Numbered from the stretch's first letter, positions 7,839 to 17,759 are shown. The stretch is DNA of 64,000 nt from Maribacter hydrothermalis (GCF_001913155.1 NZ_CP018760.1:558001-622000); one strand, 5' to 3'. Translations and numbers: made by a program. Notes: generated by a model from the letters alone, not told the origin.

Positions 7839-10800
7839 CTATTGCCGTTCTATTAACATCTGTTGTTGAAACTCAACTCCGGTAGCATCTATTGTTTTTA
7901 CAAAATACACGCCTTGTGGCATTTCCTGAACATTTACAGGAGTTCCTTTTTGGTCTATTAAACCTCCCTTAATGGTTTGTACCAACCTACCCGTTACATC
8001 GAACACTTGTATTGTACCTACCGTTGTCGGTTGCTTGAAACTTAAGGTAGTTTCTATGTTCGCTGGATTTGGATATATCGTTAAATCATTTAATGGTTTT
8101 GTCTTTTGCGTGCTTCTTGCTGTTCCTGTAGTACTCATATTAATAACCGTTAAGTTATCATAAATCGCCTTTCCTGCTGTCTGTTGCGTATAGTTACTAA
8201 AGAACCACAAGTCTATCGTTGTTAGTCCTGAAGGTATTGTAAATGTAGTCTCATAACTGCTCCAACTGTTTCCAAAAGTTGTGTATGCAAGTGCAGTATT
8301 AGGAGTATCATTCCTTGTAACCTCTACATGTGCAATTCCTGTTAGGCTCTTTCCGTCAACACCAAAGAATATTACATCCCCAGCTGATATCCCGTGTTCC
8401 GATAGGTTTAATGATATCTTGTACCTTCCCCATGGTTGGTTCGCATCCACATTTTCTACAACAAGTGCACAAAGACTACCATTTGTATCCGTTGAAGTTC
8501 CTGTGACAGCATCAATACCACCAACTAAACTACCGGATGGTAATATTATACCAGAATCCTCGTTATTTAGATCATCCGAACAGGCTACCGTATTAGGCTC
8601 TGTAATCGTTATACGTACCGAATCCATTGCAGTTGCACCTTGATCATCTGTAACCGTTAAAATGATATTATGCACCCCAACCGAAAATACTATAGTTGGT
8701 GTTGTTCCGGTACCGATTCCAGTTCCGTTCTCCGTCCAATCATATGAAACTATCGTACCGTCTAAATCAACGCTATTGCTACCGTTCAAGGTAACTGTCT
8801 CATTGCCGCTCAAGTCCGTATCTTCAATTGTGACATCTGTACCTGCGTTCGCAATTGGAACTAGGTTACCGCCCGTATCGCTTAGATTCCTAACGATAAG
8901 GTTGTCATATACCGTTTTACCCGGTGTACTTTGAGCATAGTTGCTAAAAAACCATAAGTCAATCGTAGTTAGTCCGGTAGGCACCGTAAATGTGTTTTCA
9001 TACCTGCTCCAACTTGTGCCAAAATTGTTGAAACCAAGAGCGGTGTTGGGCGTATCGTTACGATTGATCTCTACCCTTGCCTGGCCCGTTAGACTTTTGC
9101 CATCAATACTAATGTATAGCTCGTCCCCTGCAGATATCCCATGTGCCGATAGGTTTAATGATATCTTGTACCTTCCCCATCGTTGGTTCGCATCCACATT
9201 TTCTACAACAAGTGCGCAAGGACTGCCATTTGTATCCGTTGAAGTTCCTGTGACAGCATCAATACCACCAACTAAACTACCGGATGGTAATATTATACCA
9301 GAATCCTCGTTATTTAGATCATCCGAACAGGCTACCGTATTAGGCTCTGTAATCGTTATACGTACCGAATCCATTGCAGTTGCACCTTGATCATCTGTAA
9401 CCGTTAAAATGATATTATGCACCCCAACCGAAAATACTATAGTTGGTGTTGTTCCGGTACCGATTCCAGTTCCGTTCTCCGTCCAATCATATGAAACTAT
9501 CGTACCGTCTAAATCAACGCTATTGCTACCGTTCAAGGTAACTGTCTCATTGCCGCTCAAGTCCGTATCTTCAATTGTGACATCTGTACCTGCGTTCGCA
9601 ATTGGAACTAGGTTACCGCCCGTATCGCTTAGATTCCTAACGATAAGGTTGTCATATACCGTTTTACCCGGTGTACTTTGAGCATAGTTGCTAAAAAACC
9701 ATAAGTCAATCGTAGTTAGTCCGGTAGGCACCGTAAATGTGTTTTCATACCTGCTCCAACTTGTGCCAAAATTGTTGAAACCAAGAGCGGTGTTGGGCGT
9801 ATCGTTACGATTGATCTCTACCCTTGCCTGGCCCGTTAGACTCTTTCCATCAATACTAATGTATAGCTCGTCCCCTGCAGATATCCCATGTGCCGATAGG
9901 TTTAATGATATCTTGTACCTTCCCCATCGTTGGTTCGCATCCACATTTTCCACAACAAGTGCACAAGGACTACCATTTGTATCCGTTGAAGTTCCTACAG
10001 CACTGTCCACTCCTCCTATTAAACTACCAGGTGGCAATACTATACCAGTGTCCTCGTTTGCTAGATTATTACGACAAGTAACAATTGGTGCTGCCTCCAC
10101 ATTTACTGTTGCTGTACATTCATCAGTGTTTCCTGCCGCATCTGTTACTGTTAATGTCACTTGATTTACTCCAATATTTGTTTCATTAAAACTACTTGGT
10201 GATACCGTTAAGGATACTATTCCAATATTATCGGTAGAACCGCCATCCACATCTGCAGCGGTTATTGTTCCAAGCCCAGAAGCATCAAGTACCAAAATGA
10301 AGTCTTGGCAAACAGCTTCCGGATTAGTCGTATCTGGTGCCGCTACAACGGTTACCGTGGCCGTACAACTAGCACTATTTCCTGATGTATCTGTAACTGT
10401 TAATGTTACTTGGTTTTCACCAATATTTGACTCATTGAAGCTAGCTGGTGTTACAGATAAGGAAGCTATTGCCTCATTATCCGAAGATCCATTGTCAATA
10501 TCTGTAGCTAAAATACTTCCTGATCCAAGTTCGCTAAGTACCAAGGTAAAGTTCTGGCAGACCGCTATTGGCGGAGTGGTATCAAGTTCTGGCTCTATGG
10601 TAATCAACTGAATACAAGTTGCACTGTTTCCATTAGTGTCTGTTGCCGTCCAGGTTCTATTGATTACTTGGCCTACCAAGACATCGGAGAATACTATTGC
10701 TGCAATCCCATCTGCATCCGTTGCTGTAGCTGTTCCAGTAGTTGATGGATCCGTTGACCCTCCGAAAGCTAAAGTAACATCTGCCGGGCAAGTTATTACT

Positions 10801-13800
10801 GGTGGAGTTACATCTGCACAGACACCTAGGGGATCTATGATTGTATAGGTTATATCATAAGGTGTTTCGTTGCCATTAATATCCCTAATGAAAATTGTTA
10901 CAGGATTAACACCAAGATTTGCACAGGTGTACGTTTCCGGTCCTGATACGCCTACTGACCCCTCTACACCGCAATTATCATCCCTACTTACTACTGCTCC
11001 TGTAGCAAAAACGTTAGGTGTCACTTCCCCTAGTGCATCTAATTCAAGAATAACATCTTGGACTACCGCAGTTGGGCCTTCATCGTCATTTACCGTAATA
11101 ATCTGTTCACAACTTTCTGAAGTATTTCCTGCCTCATCTGTCGCCGTCCATGTAATGATGGTTTCTCCTACTTGAAAAGGATCTGTTAAGGTTAATAAAG
11201 CTCCATCACTTCGCACAAAATCTATAATCATATTCGCTGGTAATGTTACGTTATCGGTTGCTGAAGCCGGTATAATTGGGAAGCTTGCTTCACACAGACC
11301 TAACTCATTCGATACCGTTATTGGAGCTGGGCAGCTAACTATAGGTGCTTGCACATCTATGGCATTAGGTATTCCGGGTGATCCAATATCGGTTCCAGAA
11401 TTTCCATGTACTCCTATACTCAAATACCCTGTATTTAAAGGGGTTACCAAACCTACTACACTTAATTCCCAGTTTTCGGCTAACTTGTTATCCGCAGTTA
11501 AATCCGTTAGAAAAATGGAAGCAAAGCCATCATCGGTAGGCCAAGGGAGTTCATTTGAATAGTCAACTTTTTCTACTGTATTAAGTTGTGTTTGGTTATC
11601 ACCGTTATAACTAGAAAAACTATTCCATATACCAATGGAATCCCCTCCATTATTTCCTAATGAAGGAAAGTCTAATACTGCTATCAGGTTTACGTCTCCC
11701 CATGCTTCTTCAAATTGAGCTTCAGTCAAGGTTGCATCAAATAAAACTGCTGATTCTTGGGGCGCGATACTACCTGAATTAATATTAGCAATCACTAAAG
11801 CCGTACCTTGATTGTCATCCAATACATACCCTGACAAATTGATAGGTTGGGTTCCTTTATTATACACCTCTATCCATTCCCATACCCCATCTGTTCCACT
11901 AGGATTGTACATTATTTCCGTTATTACCAAATCTGAAGCTATCTTAGTAACTGTGAAGATTTCAGAAATCCCTACACATCCATTTATATCAGTAACTTCA
12001 ACTGTGTAATCCCCTTCTAAAACTGTAATGGTCTGCGTAGTTTCTCCTGTGGACCATAGGTAATTGGTGTAACCTGCTCCGGCATCTAATGTAACGCCTG
12101 TAGTACCTTCTATATAACTCGTTGGTCCTAAAATTACGGGTTCTGGTTTAGGGTTAACGGTTAATATGGCAGCATTACTAATTAAATTACAATCATCTGC
12201 TATGTCAACTGTTCCCTGATCATCTGTAATTACAACACGGTATTGAAGGCCGCTTGATTCTGGTTGAGCGGGTGCTGTTAATGTTAAAGTTGCGGTACCG
12301 TCTTGTTCCGCCACTGCAGTCCATTCCGTTAATCCATTACCCAAAGCTTGCCAGTTATAGCTTAAAACACCTGTACCCGATGCTACTACAGAAAATTCCA
12401 AGGTAGTCTCATCTTCACATATTGTTACATCTTGTGGTTGATCGGTGATGGCTAATGTGCAAGTTTGAATACCTAATAACACGACATCATTCCCATCACC
12501 GCCAACATAACTTATTGTTCCAGTAAAAGCACCAAATGAGACATCAGCTCCTTCATCTAAACCATTGAAGGTTCCTGAAATTGGATCTGCTCCATCATTG
12601 TCTATTAAAATAATTTCATCAGTAGCTGCATTAGCATAACCTCCCATTAAATTTAGATTTACACCATTTAAAGTAACAGTACCAGTTACCACGATTTGGT
12701 CGTGTTCCGTTCCAGCGGTTGCACCATTTACTTCAGCGGTAAAAACACTGTTATCTTGTATTAAGGTGCTATTACTTTGTAAAAACAAATCCCCTGTAGC
12801 CAGCGTACCTGGACTAAAACCTGGGCTAATATCTGAACGTAAAACCAACCAAACTCCACCAATAATTTCACCTTCCCCGTAAAATGAACTGTCATTACTA
12901 AAATTAACTGGGATATTTGAAACAATGGTTGCGCCATTTAAATTTAAAGACCCATTGTTTATTCCATTTAATGAAAGAAAATCCATAGCACCATTTGCAG
13001 CAGCTGTAACATCAAAACTATCAAAAACTATGGATTGGTTAGGCATACTTATACCGTCACTAAGTAGCACTGTATTATTCCCTAAAAGTCCATCAAAAAT
13101 GATACTATTAGAAATATCAGCAAGTGGTATCTCTACGGTATTTGGATCTATCTGAACAATATTTGGCTCTAAAGAACCTATAGTTCCATTACTAACAATT
13201 CTAAGATTGTTGCCAATGGTTGATAAAATAAAAGCATCATCAGTGTCTCCGCCATTTATATCGGTAACAAAAATTCTATTAAACTCATTTACTGTTATTT
13301 CAGTTTCTGATGTTACTACTGGCGCTTCTTCAATACAAAACTTAGTTGTTTGGTAAAAGCCGAAAGTACCGCCAGTAAAAATTGTACGATCTGCACTTGC
13401 TATAGTATAAGAACCTACACCATAACCACTGTTCATACCATCTTGATATGGTGTATCATACATAACAAAGCGGTATTCACCTGGCGCTAAAGGCATTGGC
13501 GTAATTGGGCTCCCATTAACATCAAATTGTTCTTGTAGAGTTTCTATTAAATTGGTGGAGCTATTAGCTGAAGAGTAATTACGTCCATCTATTATATACC
13601 CTTCTGGTCCAAATAAACGCCATTGTGTTTCTTCACCATATTGATCAAAAGTAATATCTACTGTAATATCACCTGTATCACAAACTGCAGGGGTAGGAGC
13701 AACTCCAAACGGTTCTCCTACACCTACAGCATGCCAAGCATTGGTCACTGCTATTTCTTCTGCACTACCTGCCCCATATAAATCTATGGCAGCCAAAATT

Positions 13801-15350
13801 GATCCCATTCTTGCATCTTCAAAATCTGATAAAGACGTTAAATAGTTTGCTAAATTATTGTAGGCAATAGTTCCTGCTTTATCCATACCTATGGCGTTCA
13901 CTCCATAAGCATCTCCGTTGTCATTAGTTCCCGAACCACCAACACTTAATAAGTAGAACCAGTAATTTTGAACTCCAGAATTAATGTGAACTCCACAAAG
14001 ATCATTGTTATTTAATGGTTGACAATTTATTGTATTAATCCAATGCGTTCCACCATACGTGTCTGGATCTGAATAAGAGTTGGGATTGCTCATAGATCGT
14101 AATGCCCCTCCACTTCCGCCAAAACCTATAGCATCACCCATTAACCAGTCGTTTGTACCTTGGGCAAAAAATTCAATGGATTCACCAAAAATATCTGAAA
14201 ACGATTCGTTCAAAGCTCCAGATTCATTCTGATAAACTAAACTTGCAGTATATTCGGTAACTCCATGGGCAATTTCATGACCTACTATATCTAATGCCAC
14301 TAATGGCCCGAAATTGACACCATCTCCATCCCCATACGTCATTTTTGAACCGTCCCAAAAGGCATTTATATTACTAAAATACCCCATACCAATTAAATTG
14401 GCGCTTACATATGATCTTAATACAGAACCCGCATCATCAAAAGAATCTCTACCATGTTTTTGCATAAAATATTTATGGGTTTGTTCTGCGCCAAAATGTG
14501 CTTGAACGCCAATTTCACTTCCTGTAAACACATCTGTACTACTAGTAAAATCAGTAGCTAAAGCATAGTCCGTTCCACCATCCATATTATAGGTTTCAAT
14601 ACCATTACCATCTGCTACTTGACGCAAGGTGTAATCTCCTCCAGTTAAGTCTGCTGTAAAATTAACAGTCCCATTATACAAACTAGCACCAGAAGCAGGT
14701 GTATCCGCCGTATGTATTTTATTGTTCACAAAAAGTACTTGTCCATTTTTAGCATCTATATAAACATCAGCCCTTTGTATAGGATTAGTAGCATAGATAT
14801 CGAATTTGTACGCTAATTTTGGTGATGTTAAACTCGCATTTATAGCAGGTAAAATCACCAATTCGCCTTTTGGTTTTCTATAACCATCTACCATAGCGGC
14901 CTCTGAAGGATTATCCCAAAGATATTGTTGCGCACCTATATGTGAAATGGCATTATTAAAAGCTGCTGATGCTGATAATGATGGGGCTATTGATAAATTA
15001 TTAATTTCAAAAACACTGTTTGAAAGTGCCTGTGTTACACCAGCTTTTGAATGCACAATAGTTTGGCCGAATTCAACTTTAATACCATTATGGTATTGCT
15101 GAAATTTTTCGTGTGCAATTCCTTCTTTATCTATTTTTACAGCTACCTGCTGAAAATTATTACCGCTTGAAAGATTAAAACTTTCTATAATCGATTGACT
15201 GCTTGCTCTAGTATTTGCTTGAATACTAGGTGGAATAATTTGTATCCCTTGTAATTGTTTCTTTGGTATTTGTTGCGAAAAAACGGTACTAAAACATAAT
15301 AGAAACAAAATGGCAATACAAGGTTTAAAAAGGGTTGGTTTGGTTTTCAT
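7839..15350 (-). CDS. Giant T9SS-secreted thermolysin-family (M4) metalloprotease with lamin-tail, HYR, PKD and two-cysteine modules
   Basis: 2503 aa from the ATG at 15350, chosen because it gives a clean signal peptide (MKTKPTLFKP... ending VFSQ); an in-frame ATG 30 codons upstream would bury it. A propeptide (about 40-210) precedes the M4 catalytic domain. Zinc ligands are H358-E-I-A-H362 and E382 in NESFSD, exactly 20 residues on as in thermolysin, with the later HINSG catalytic His block. Then come a lamin-tail-like domain (VITEIMYNPSGTDG), several HYR/Ig-like repeats (TATDEAGN, TVTDTSGNSASC), three two-cysteine modules (1759-1907, 2008-2156, 2257-2405) separated by PKD domains, and a T9SS type A sorting domain. 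It probably degrades extracellular protein; the modules may anchor it to a polymer. Confidence 0.88.
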   Translation of the reverse strand: MKTKPTLFKPCIAILFLLCFSTVFSQQIPKKQLQGIQIIPPSIQANTRASSQSIIESFNLSSGNNFQQVAVKIDKEGIAHEKFQQYHNGIKVEFGQTIVHSKAGVTQALSNSVFEINNLSIAPSLSASAAFNNAISHIGAQQYLWDNPSEAAMVDGYRKPKGELVILPAINASLTSPKLAYKFDIYATNPIQRADVYIDAKNGQVLFVNNKIHTADTPASGASLYNGTVNFTADLTGGDYTLRQVADGNGIETYNMDGGTDYALATDFTSSTDVFTGSEIGVQAHFGAEQTHKYFMQKHGRDSFDDAGSVLRSYVSANLIGMGYFSNINAFWDGSKMTYGDGDGVNFGPLVALDIVGHEIAHGVTEYTASLVYQNESGALNESFSDIFGESIEFFAQGTNDWLMGDAIGFGGSGGALRSMSNPNSYSDPDTYGGTHWINTINCQPLNNNDLCGVHINSGVQNYWFYLLSVGGSGTNDNGDAYGVNAIGMDKAGTIAYNNLANYLTSLSDFEDARMGSILAAIDLYGAGSAEEIAVTNAWHAVGVGEPFGVAPTPAVCDTGDITVDITFDQYGEETQWRLFGPEGYIIDGRNYSSANSSTNLIETLQEQFDVNGSPITPMPLAPGEYRFVMYDTPYQDGMNSGYGVGSYTIASADRTIFTGGTFGFYQTTKFCIEEAPVVTSETEITVNEFNRIFVTDINGGDTDDAFILSTIGNNLRIVSNGTIGSLEPNIVQIDPNTVEIPLADISNSIIFDGLLGNNTVLLSDGISMPNQSIVFDSFDVTAAANGAMDFLSLNGINNGSLNLNGATIVSNIPVNFSNDSSFYGEGEIIGGVWLVLRSDISPGFSPGTLATGDLFLQSNSTLIQDNSVFTAEVNGATAGTEHDQIVVTGTVTLNGVNLNLMGGYANAATDEIILIDNDGADPISGTFNGLDEGADVSFGAFTGTISYVGGDGNDVVLLGIQTCTLAITDQPQDVTICEDETTLEFSVVASGTGVLSYNWQALGNGLTEWTAVAEQDGTATLTLTAPAQPESSGLQYRVVITDDQGTVDIADDCNLISNAAILTVNPKPEPVILGPTSYIEGTTGVTLDAGAGYTNYLWSTGETTQTITVLEGDYTVEVTDINGCVGISEIFTVTKIASDLVITEIMYNPSGTDGVWEWIEVYNKGTQPINLSGYVLDDNQGTALVIANINSGSIAPQESAVLFDATLTEAQFEEAWGDVNLIAVLDFPSLGNNGGDSIGIWNSFSSYNGDNQTQLNTVEKVDYSNELPWPTDDGFASIFLTDLTADNKLAENWELSVVGLVTPLNTGYLSIGVHGNSGTDIGSPGIPNAIDVQAPIVSCPAPITVSNELGLCEASFPIIPASATDNVTLPANMIIDFVRSDGALLTLTDPFQVGETIITWTATDEAGNTSESCEQIITVNDDEGPTAVVQDVILELDALGEVTPNVFATGAVVSRDDNCGVEGSVGVSGPETYTCANLGVNPVTIFIRDINGNETPYDITYTIIDPLGVCADVTPPVITCPADVTLAFGGSTDPSTTGTATATDADGIAAIVFSDVLVGQVINRTWTATDTNGNSATCIQLITIEPELDTTPPIAVCQNFTLVLSELGSGSILATDIDNGSSDNEAIASLSVTPASFNESNIGENQVTLTVTDTSGNSASCTATVTVVAAPDTTNPEAVCQDFILVLDASGLGTITAADVDGGSTDNIGIVSLTVSPSSFNETNIGVNQVTLTVTDAAGNTDECTATVNVEAAPIVTCRNNLANEDTGIVLPPGSLIGGVDSAVGTSTDTNGSPCALVVENVDANQRWGRYKISLNLSAHGISAGDELYISIDGKSLTGQARVEINRNDTPNTALGFNNFGTSWSRYENTFTVPTGLTTIDLWFFSNYAQSTPGKTVYDNLIVRNLSDTGGNLVPIANAGTDVTIEDTDLSGNETVTLNGSNSVDLDGTIVSYDWTENGTGIGTGTTPTIVFSVGVHNIILTVTDDQGATAMDSVRITITEPNTVACSDDLNNEDSGIILPSGSLVGGIDAVTGTSTDTNGSPCALVVENVDANQRWGRYKISLNLSAHGISAGDELYISIDGKSLTGQARVEINRNDTPNTALGFNNFGTSWSRYENTFTVPTGLTTIDLWFFSNYAQSTPGKTVYDNLIVRNLSDTGGNLVPIANAGTDVTIEDTDLSGNETVTLNGSNSVDLDGTIVSYDWTENGTGIGTGTTPTIVFSVGVHNIILTVTDDQGATAMDSVRITITEPNTVACSDDLNNEDSGIILPSGSLVGGIDAVTGTSTDTNGSLCALVVENVDANQPWGRYKISLNLSEHGISAGDVIFFGVDGKSLTGIAHVEVTRNDTPNTALAYTTFGNSWSSYETTFTIPSGLTTIDLWFFSNYTQQTAGKAIYDNLTVINMSTTGTARSTQKTKPLNDLTIYPNPANIETTLSFKQPTTVGTIQVFDVTGRLVQTIKGGLIDQKGTPVNVQEMPQGVYFVKTIDATGVEFQQQMLIERQ
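8583..10076 (-). repeat. Near-identical 747-bp tandem repeat encoding module plus PKD domain
   Basis: The two units, 8583-9329 and 9330-10076, each encode one 149-residue module (8883-9329 and 9630-10076) and one PKD domain. By eye about 600 bp, roughly 8487-9095 against 9234-9842, appear identical at the nucleotide level, including third codon positions. A third module copy (8136-8582) follows and is more diverged. This looks like a recent in-frame duplication. Confidence 0.9.
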
Positions 15351-15435
15351 GGTTGATAATTTAGTGTTAGAAATTGTGGAGTGTGTATTAGATATAGCGC
15401 ATCTTGCAAACAAAGTTTTTGCATAGATGAAATCT

Positions 15436-15535
15436 CCCATTTTAAATCAATGGGTTTTTTAAAGAAGTTAAAACTAAAAATATGTGTAGAAATGTAATTT
15501 TTCCCCATACTCAATTGGTTTTGATTTAAAACCAA
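15436..15535 (-). other. Structured 5' leader of the M4 protease gene
   Basis: Between the candidate promoter and the ATG at 15350 there are two inverted repeats: 15515-15535 (8-bp stem TTGGTTTT / AAAACCAA) and 15436-15454 (6-bp stem CCCATT / AATGGG). The first would fall at the very 5' end of the transcript if the promoter call is right. A role in mRNA stability is an inference. Confidence 0.4.
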
Positions 15536-15541
15536 AGCATG

Positions 15542-15549
15542 CAAAGGTA
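15542..15549 (-). promoter_or_regulatory. Candidate promoter -7 element of the M4 protease gene (TACCTTTG)
   Basis: Read on the minus strand the bases are TACCTTTG, matching TAnnTTTG. The start codon is about 190 bases downstream, leaving a long leader. No convincing TTG element is found at the usual distance upstream. Confidence 0.4.
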
Positions 15550-16035
15550 TTCTTGATAGACGTGGGGTCGATTGTAAACTTATTGTATGGGGGAACGCCG
15601 ATAAGTATTTACGAACTATATCTAGCGGAATTGTAAGATAAAGGATTAATTACCACAATTGTTAAAACATTGCCGTTATATTTTAACATTTTCGATAATA
15701 ATCCATTTAGATCGTTAAAATACATCAATTTAATACGACTACTTGAAGATCAATTCAAAAATACTAATGTAAATTCTAAAAATGACTGGTATTTAATTAA
15801 CTAATGAAAATATCATAAATAAAAAGATCCGCATTTTTAAAATGCGGTATTTAACCAATTCAATCCATTTTTTATTTATCTCTATTTTAGGTAGAATGAA
15901 TGTTCAAAAAACTAATTAACCACTATGTATGATAGTAATTATTAAACTATGTTTCAAAGAGTACAAGAAGACTGTATCGCAAGCTATTATTTATAGGTTT
16001 TGTAATCTAAAAACAATTGAATAAAACACAATAAT
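15550..16035. other. Non-coding spacer between the M4 protease and plsC
   Basis: AT-rich stretch without a credible gene on either strand. Apart from the stem-loop at 15829-15847, which is listed separately, I see no repeat, tRNA or recognised RNA. It separates two genes on the same strand, and probably holds the regulatory region of the protease gene. Confidence 0.6.
15821..15847 (-). terminator. Stem-loop terminator downstream of plsC
   Basis: Inverted repeat CCGCATTTT / AAAATGCGG (15829-15847). On the minus strand it is followed after three bases by a TTTTTA run. It lies about 190 bases past the plsC stop, the end of the minus-strand kdo-type gene run. Confidence 0.6.
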
Positions 16036-16566
16036 CTATCTATATTTCCCTTCTACTCCTTTAAAAAAAGAATGATATTTTTTAAAATCAGCTTCTTGAT
16101 TATCTGTCGGCATTAGAGGTTCTGAAACTTTAATTTCTTTCTTTCCATAATCAAAGGCCACAAGTACTATGGGAACATTAGCAGTTTTAGCGATAAAATA
16201 GAATCCTGTCTTCCATTTCTCTACTTTTTTTCTAGTTCCCTCTGGCGATAACGACAATCTAAACTTTTCACGTTCATGAAAAATTTGTGCCGTAGCTTGT
16301 ACAGTATTATTTGTTTTCGATCGATCAATAGGGGCTCCACCAGTCCATCGAAAAAACCAGCCCAAAGGAGAATCAAATAGGCTCTTTTTACCGATATAAT
16401 TGATTTCTTCATTCCAAACCTTGCGTATCAACAAGCCTAACAAAAAATCCCAATAGCTTGTATGAGGTACAACTATAGCCACAAACTTATTTAAATGAGA
16501 AGGAAATTCGCCTTTAAGTTTCCATCCAAGAATATTAAAATAAATAAATTTTGCTAATTTTTGCAT
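16036..16566 (-). CDS. PlsC-like 1-acyl-glycerol-3-phosphate acyltransferase family protein
   Basis: A short acyltransferase of 176 aa. The catalytic H-x4-D is H35-T-S-Y-W-D40, and the glycerol-phosphate-binding E-G-T-R block is at 109-112 (SPEGTRKK). A further family block, GGAPIDR, is at about 76-82. The protein is shorter than typical housekeeping PlsC (about 240 aa) and has no clear N-terminal membrane anchor, so it may act on another acyl acceptor, such as a lipid or glycolipid. It follows the KdnB-like gene by 60 bases and is the last gene of a minus-strand run that includes kdsB, which fits an outer-membrane lipid role. Confidence 0.82.
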   Translation of the reverse strand: MQKLAKFIYFNILGWKLKGEFPSHLNKFVAIVVPHTSYWDFLLGLLIRKVWNEEINYIGKKSLFDSPLGWFFRWTGGAPIDRSKTNNTVQATAQIFHEREKFRLSLSPEGTRKKVEKWKTGFYFIAKTANVPIVLVAFDYGKKEIKVSEPLMPTDNQEADFKKYHSFFKGVEGKYR

Positions 16567-16626
16567 GATGAAATTTTGTTAACTATAAAGTCAACTATTG
16601 AAGTAATGATGTGAAACTTTTCAGAA

Positions 16627-17754
16627 TTAAATTTTCTGATAAATTGCTTTTAGTTTTTGAGCAGTAATTATTGATTTCCAATTTTCACCAAGAGCATTTT
16701 CCCATAACGGTTCCATACCTAAAGCTACCGTTATCATGGTATCCATTTCAGATTCTGTTAGGTTAGAGCAAACCCCTTTGGGCAGCACTATTTTGTGTTT
16801 TTTAAGCATATTATTAAATAGTACAACACCTTCTGGATAAAATTCCTCTAGAAACTGAAAAACTAGGCAATTACCTATTCCATGTTTAACTCCTAAAACA
16901 TAACCTAAACCATAACTCATTGCGTGTGCTACACCCACTTGAGAATACGCTATACTCATTCCTCCATGCCATGATGCCATCATCAATTTTTCTCTACTTT
17001 CGGATTCGTCTATATCCTCAAGAAAAACTTCTTTACATAACTCTAGTGATTTTTCACCGTAGCTTTTACTAAAAGCGTTTAAAAAAGTACCGTTGAGTGA
17101 TTCTACACAATGAATAAAACAATCCATACCTGTATAAAACCATTGTTCTTTAGGTACCCCTACGGTTAAATCTGGATCTAACAAAACTTGGTCGAAGGTG
17201 GTATAATCTGAATTAATCCCCAGCTTTTTTTCTGGGCCCATTAGCACCGTAGTTCTAGAAACTTCTGCACCAGTACCACTAATAGTAGGTATACCTACAT
17301 GATAAATTGGTTGTTTCTTGACCAAGTCCCAACCTTGGTATTCTGCTGCACCACCCTTATTGGTAAGCATAATTGCGACAGCTTTAGCTAAATCTAATAA
17401 TGTACCACCTCCTATTCCTATAATTCCTGATGGCAGTTCATTATAGTTTTCTTTAAGCATGCTTACTAGCGCATCTACTTGTTGCGTTTTTGGCTCATCT
17501 TCAGCAGAAATTAAGATAATTTGATCACAGAATATTTTCGGAATTCTATTTAATAAATCCGTATTTTCAAATACATCATCTACCAAATATATCATGGGCG
17601 CTTCCGAATGTTTTCTTTTAGACATTAAAATATCGCCAAGAGTATTAAAACTTCCTTTACCATATACTACTCTAGGTACCATAGGGAAATTTCGATATTC
17701 TTGAGAAGCTTTAGTAGGTATATTCTTCAATGTCATTTCTTTTCTTACTTCCAT
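16627..17754 (-). CDS. Iron-containing alcohol dehydrogenase, KdnB-like (Kdo 8-oxidase candidate)
   Basis: 375-aa group III dehydrogenase. The dinucleotide loop GIGGGTLLDLAKA, the GIPTISGTGAEVS block and the metal-site histidines (GMDCFIHC, VAHAMSYGLG, VKHGIGN) are all visible. The N-terminal NFPMVPRVVYGKGSF and the position next to kdsB suggest KdnB, which in Shewanella oxidises C8 of Kdo as the first step to 8-amino-Kdo. The partner aminotransferase KdnA is not in this window, so the end product here is uncertain. The gene starts 5 bases after the HAD phosphatase gene stops. An alternative start at codon 7 (MTLKNIP) is possible. Alternative function: a dehydrogenase for another sugar or alcohol. 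Confidence 0.72.
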   Translation of the reverse strand: MEVRKEMTLKNIPTKASQEYRNFPMVPRVVYGKGSFNTLGDILMSKRKHSEAPMIYLVDDVFENTDLLNRIPKIFCDQIILISAEDEPKTQQVDALVSMLKENYNELPSGIIGIGGGTLLDLAKAVAIMLTNKGGAAEYQGWDLVKKQPIYHVGIPTISGTGAEVSRTTVLMGPEKKLGINSDYTTFDQVLLDPDLTVGVPKEQWFYTGMDCFIHCVESLNGTFLNAFSKSYGEKSLELCKEVFLEDIDESESREKLMMASWHGGMSIAYSQVGVAHAMSYGLGYVLGVKHGIGNCLVFQFLEEFYPEGVVLFNNMLKKHKIVLPKGVCSNLTESEMDTMITVALGMEPLWENALGENWKSIITAQKLKAIYQKI

Positions 17755-17759
17755 TTACA

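Noticed and set aside
8136..10076. Direct repeats that could look like a CRISPR-type array
   Set aside because: The repeat units are hundreds of bases, in frame and coding, with no short spacers; they are protein-domain duplications.
7972..10164. Open frames on the plus strand opposite the repetitive giant protein genes
   Set aside because: They mirror the repeat structure of the minus-strand gene, have no ribosome-binding or promoter context and no recognisable protein features.
15350..15440. Longer start for the M4 protease 30 codons upstream
   Set aside because: It would place a polar segment before the signal peptide; the ATG at 15350 gives a standard signal sequence.
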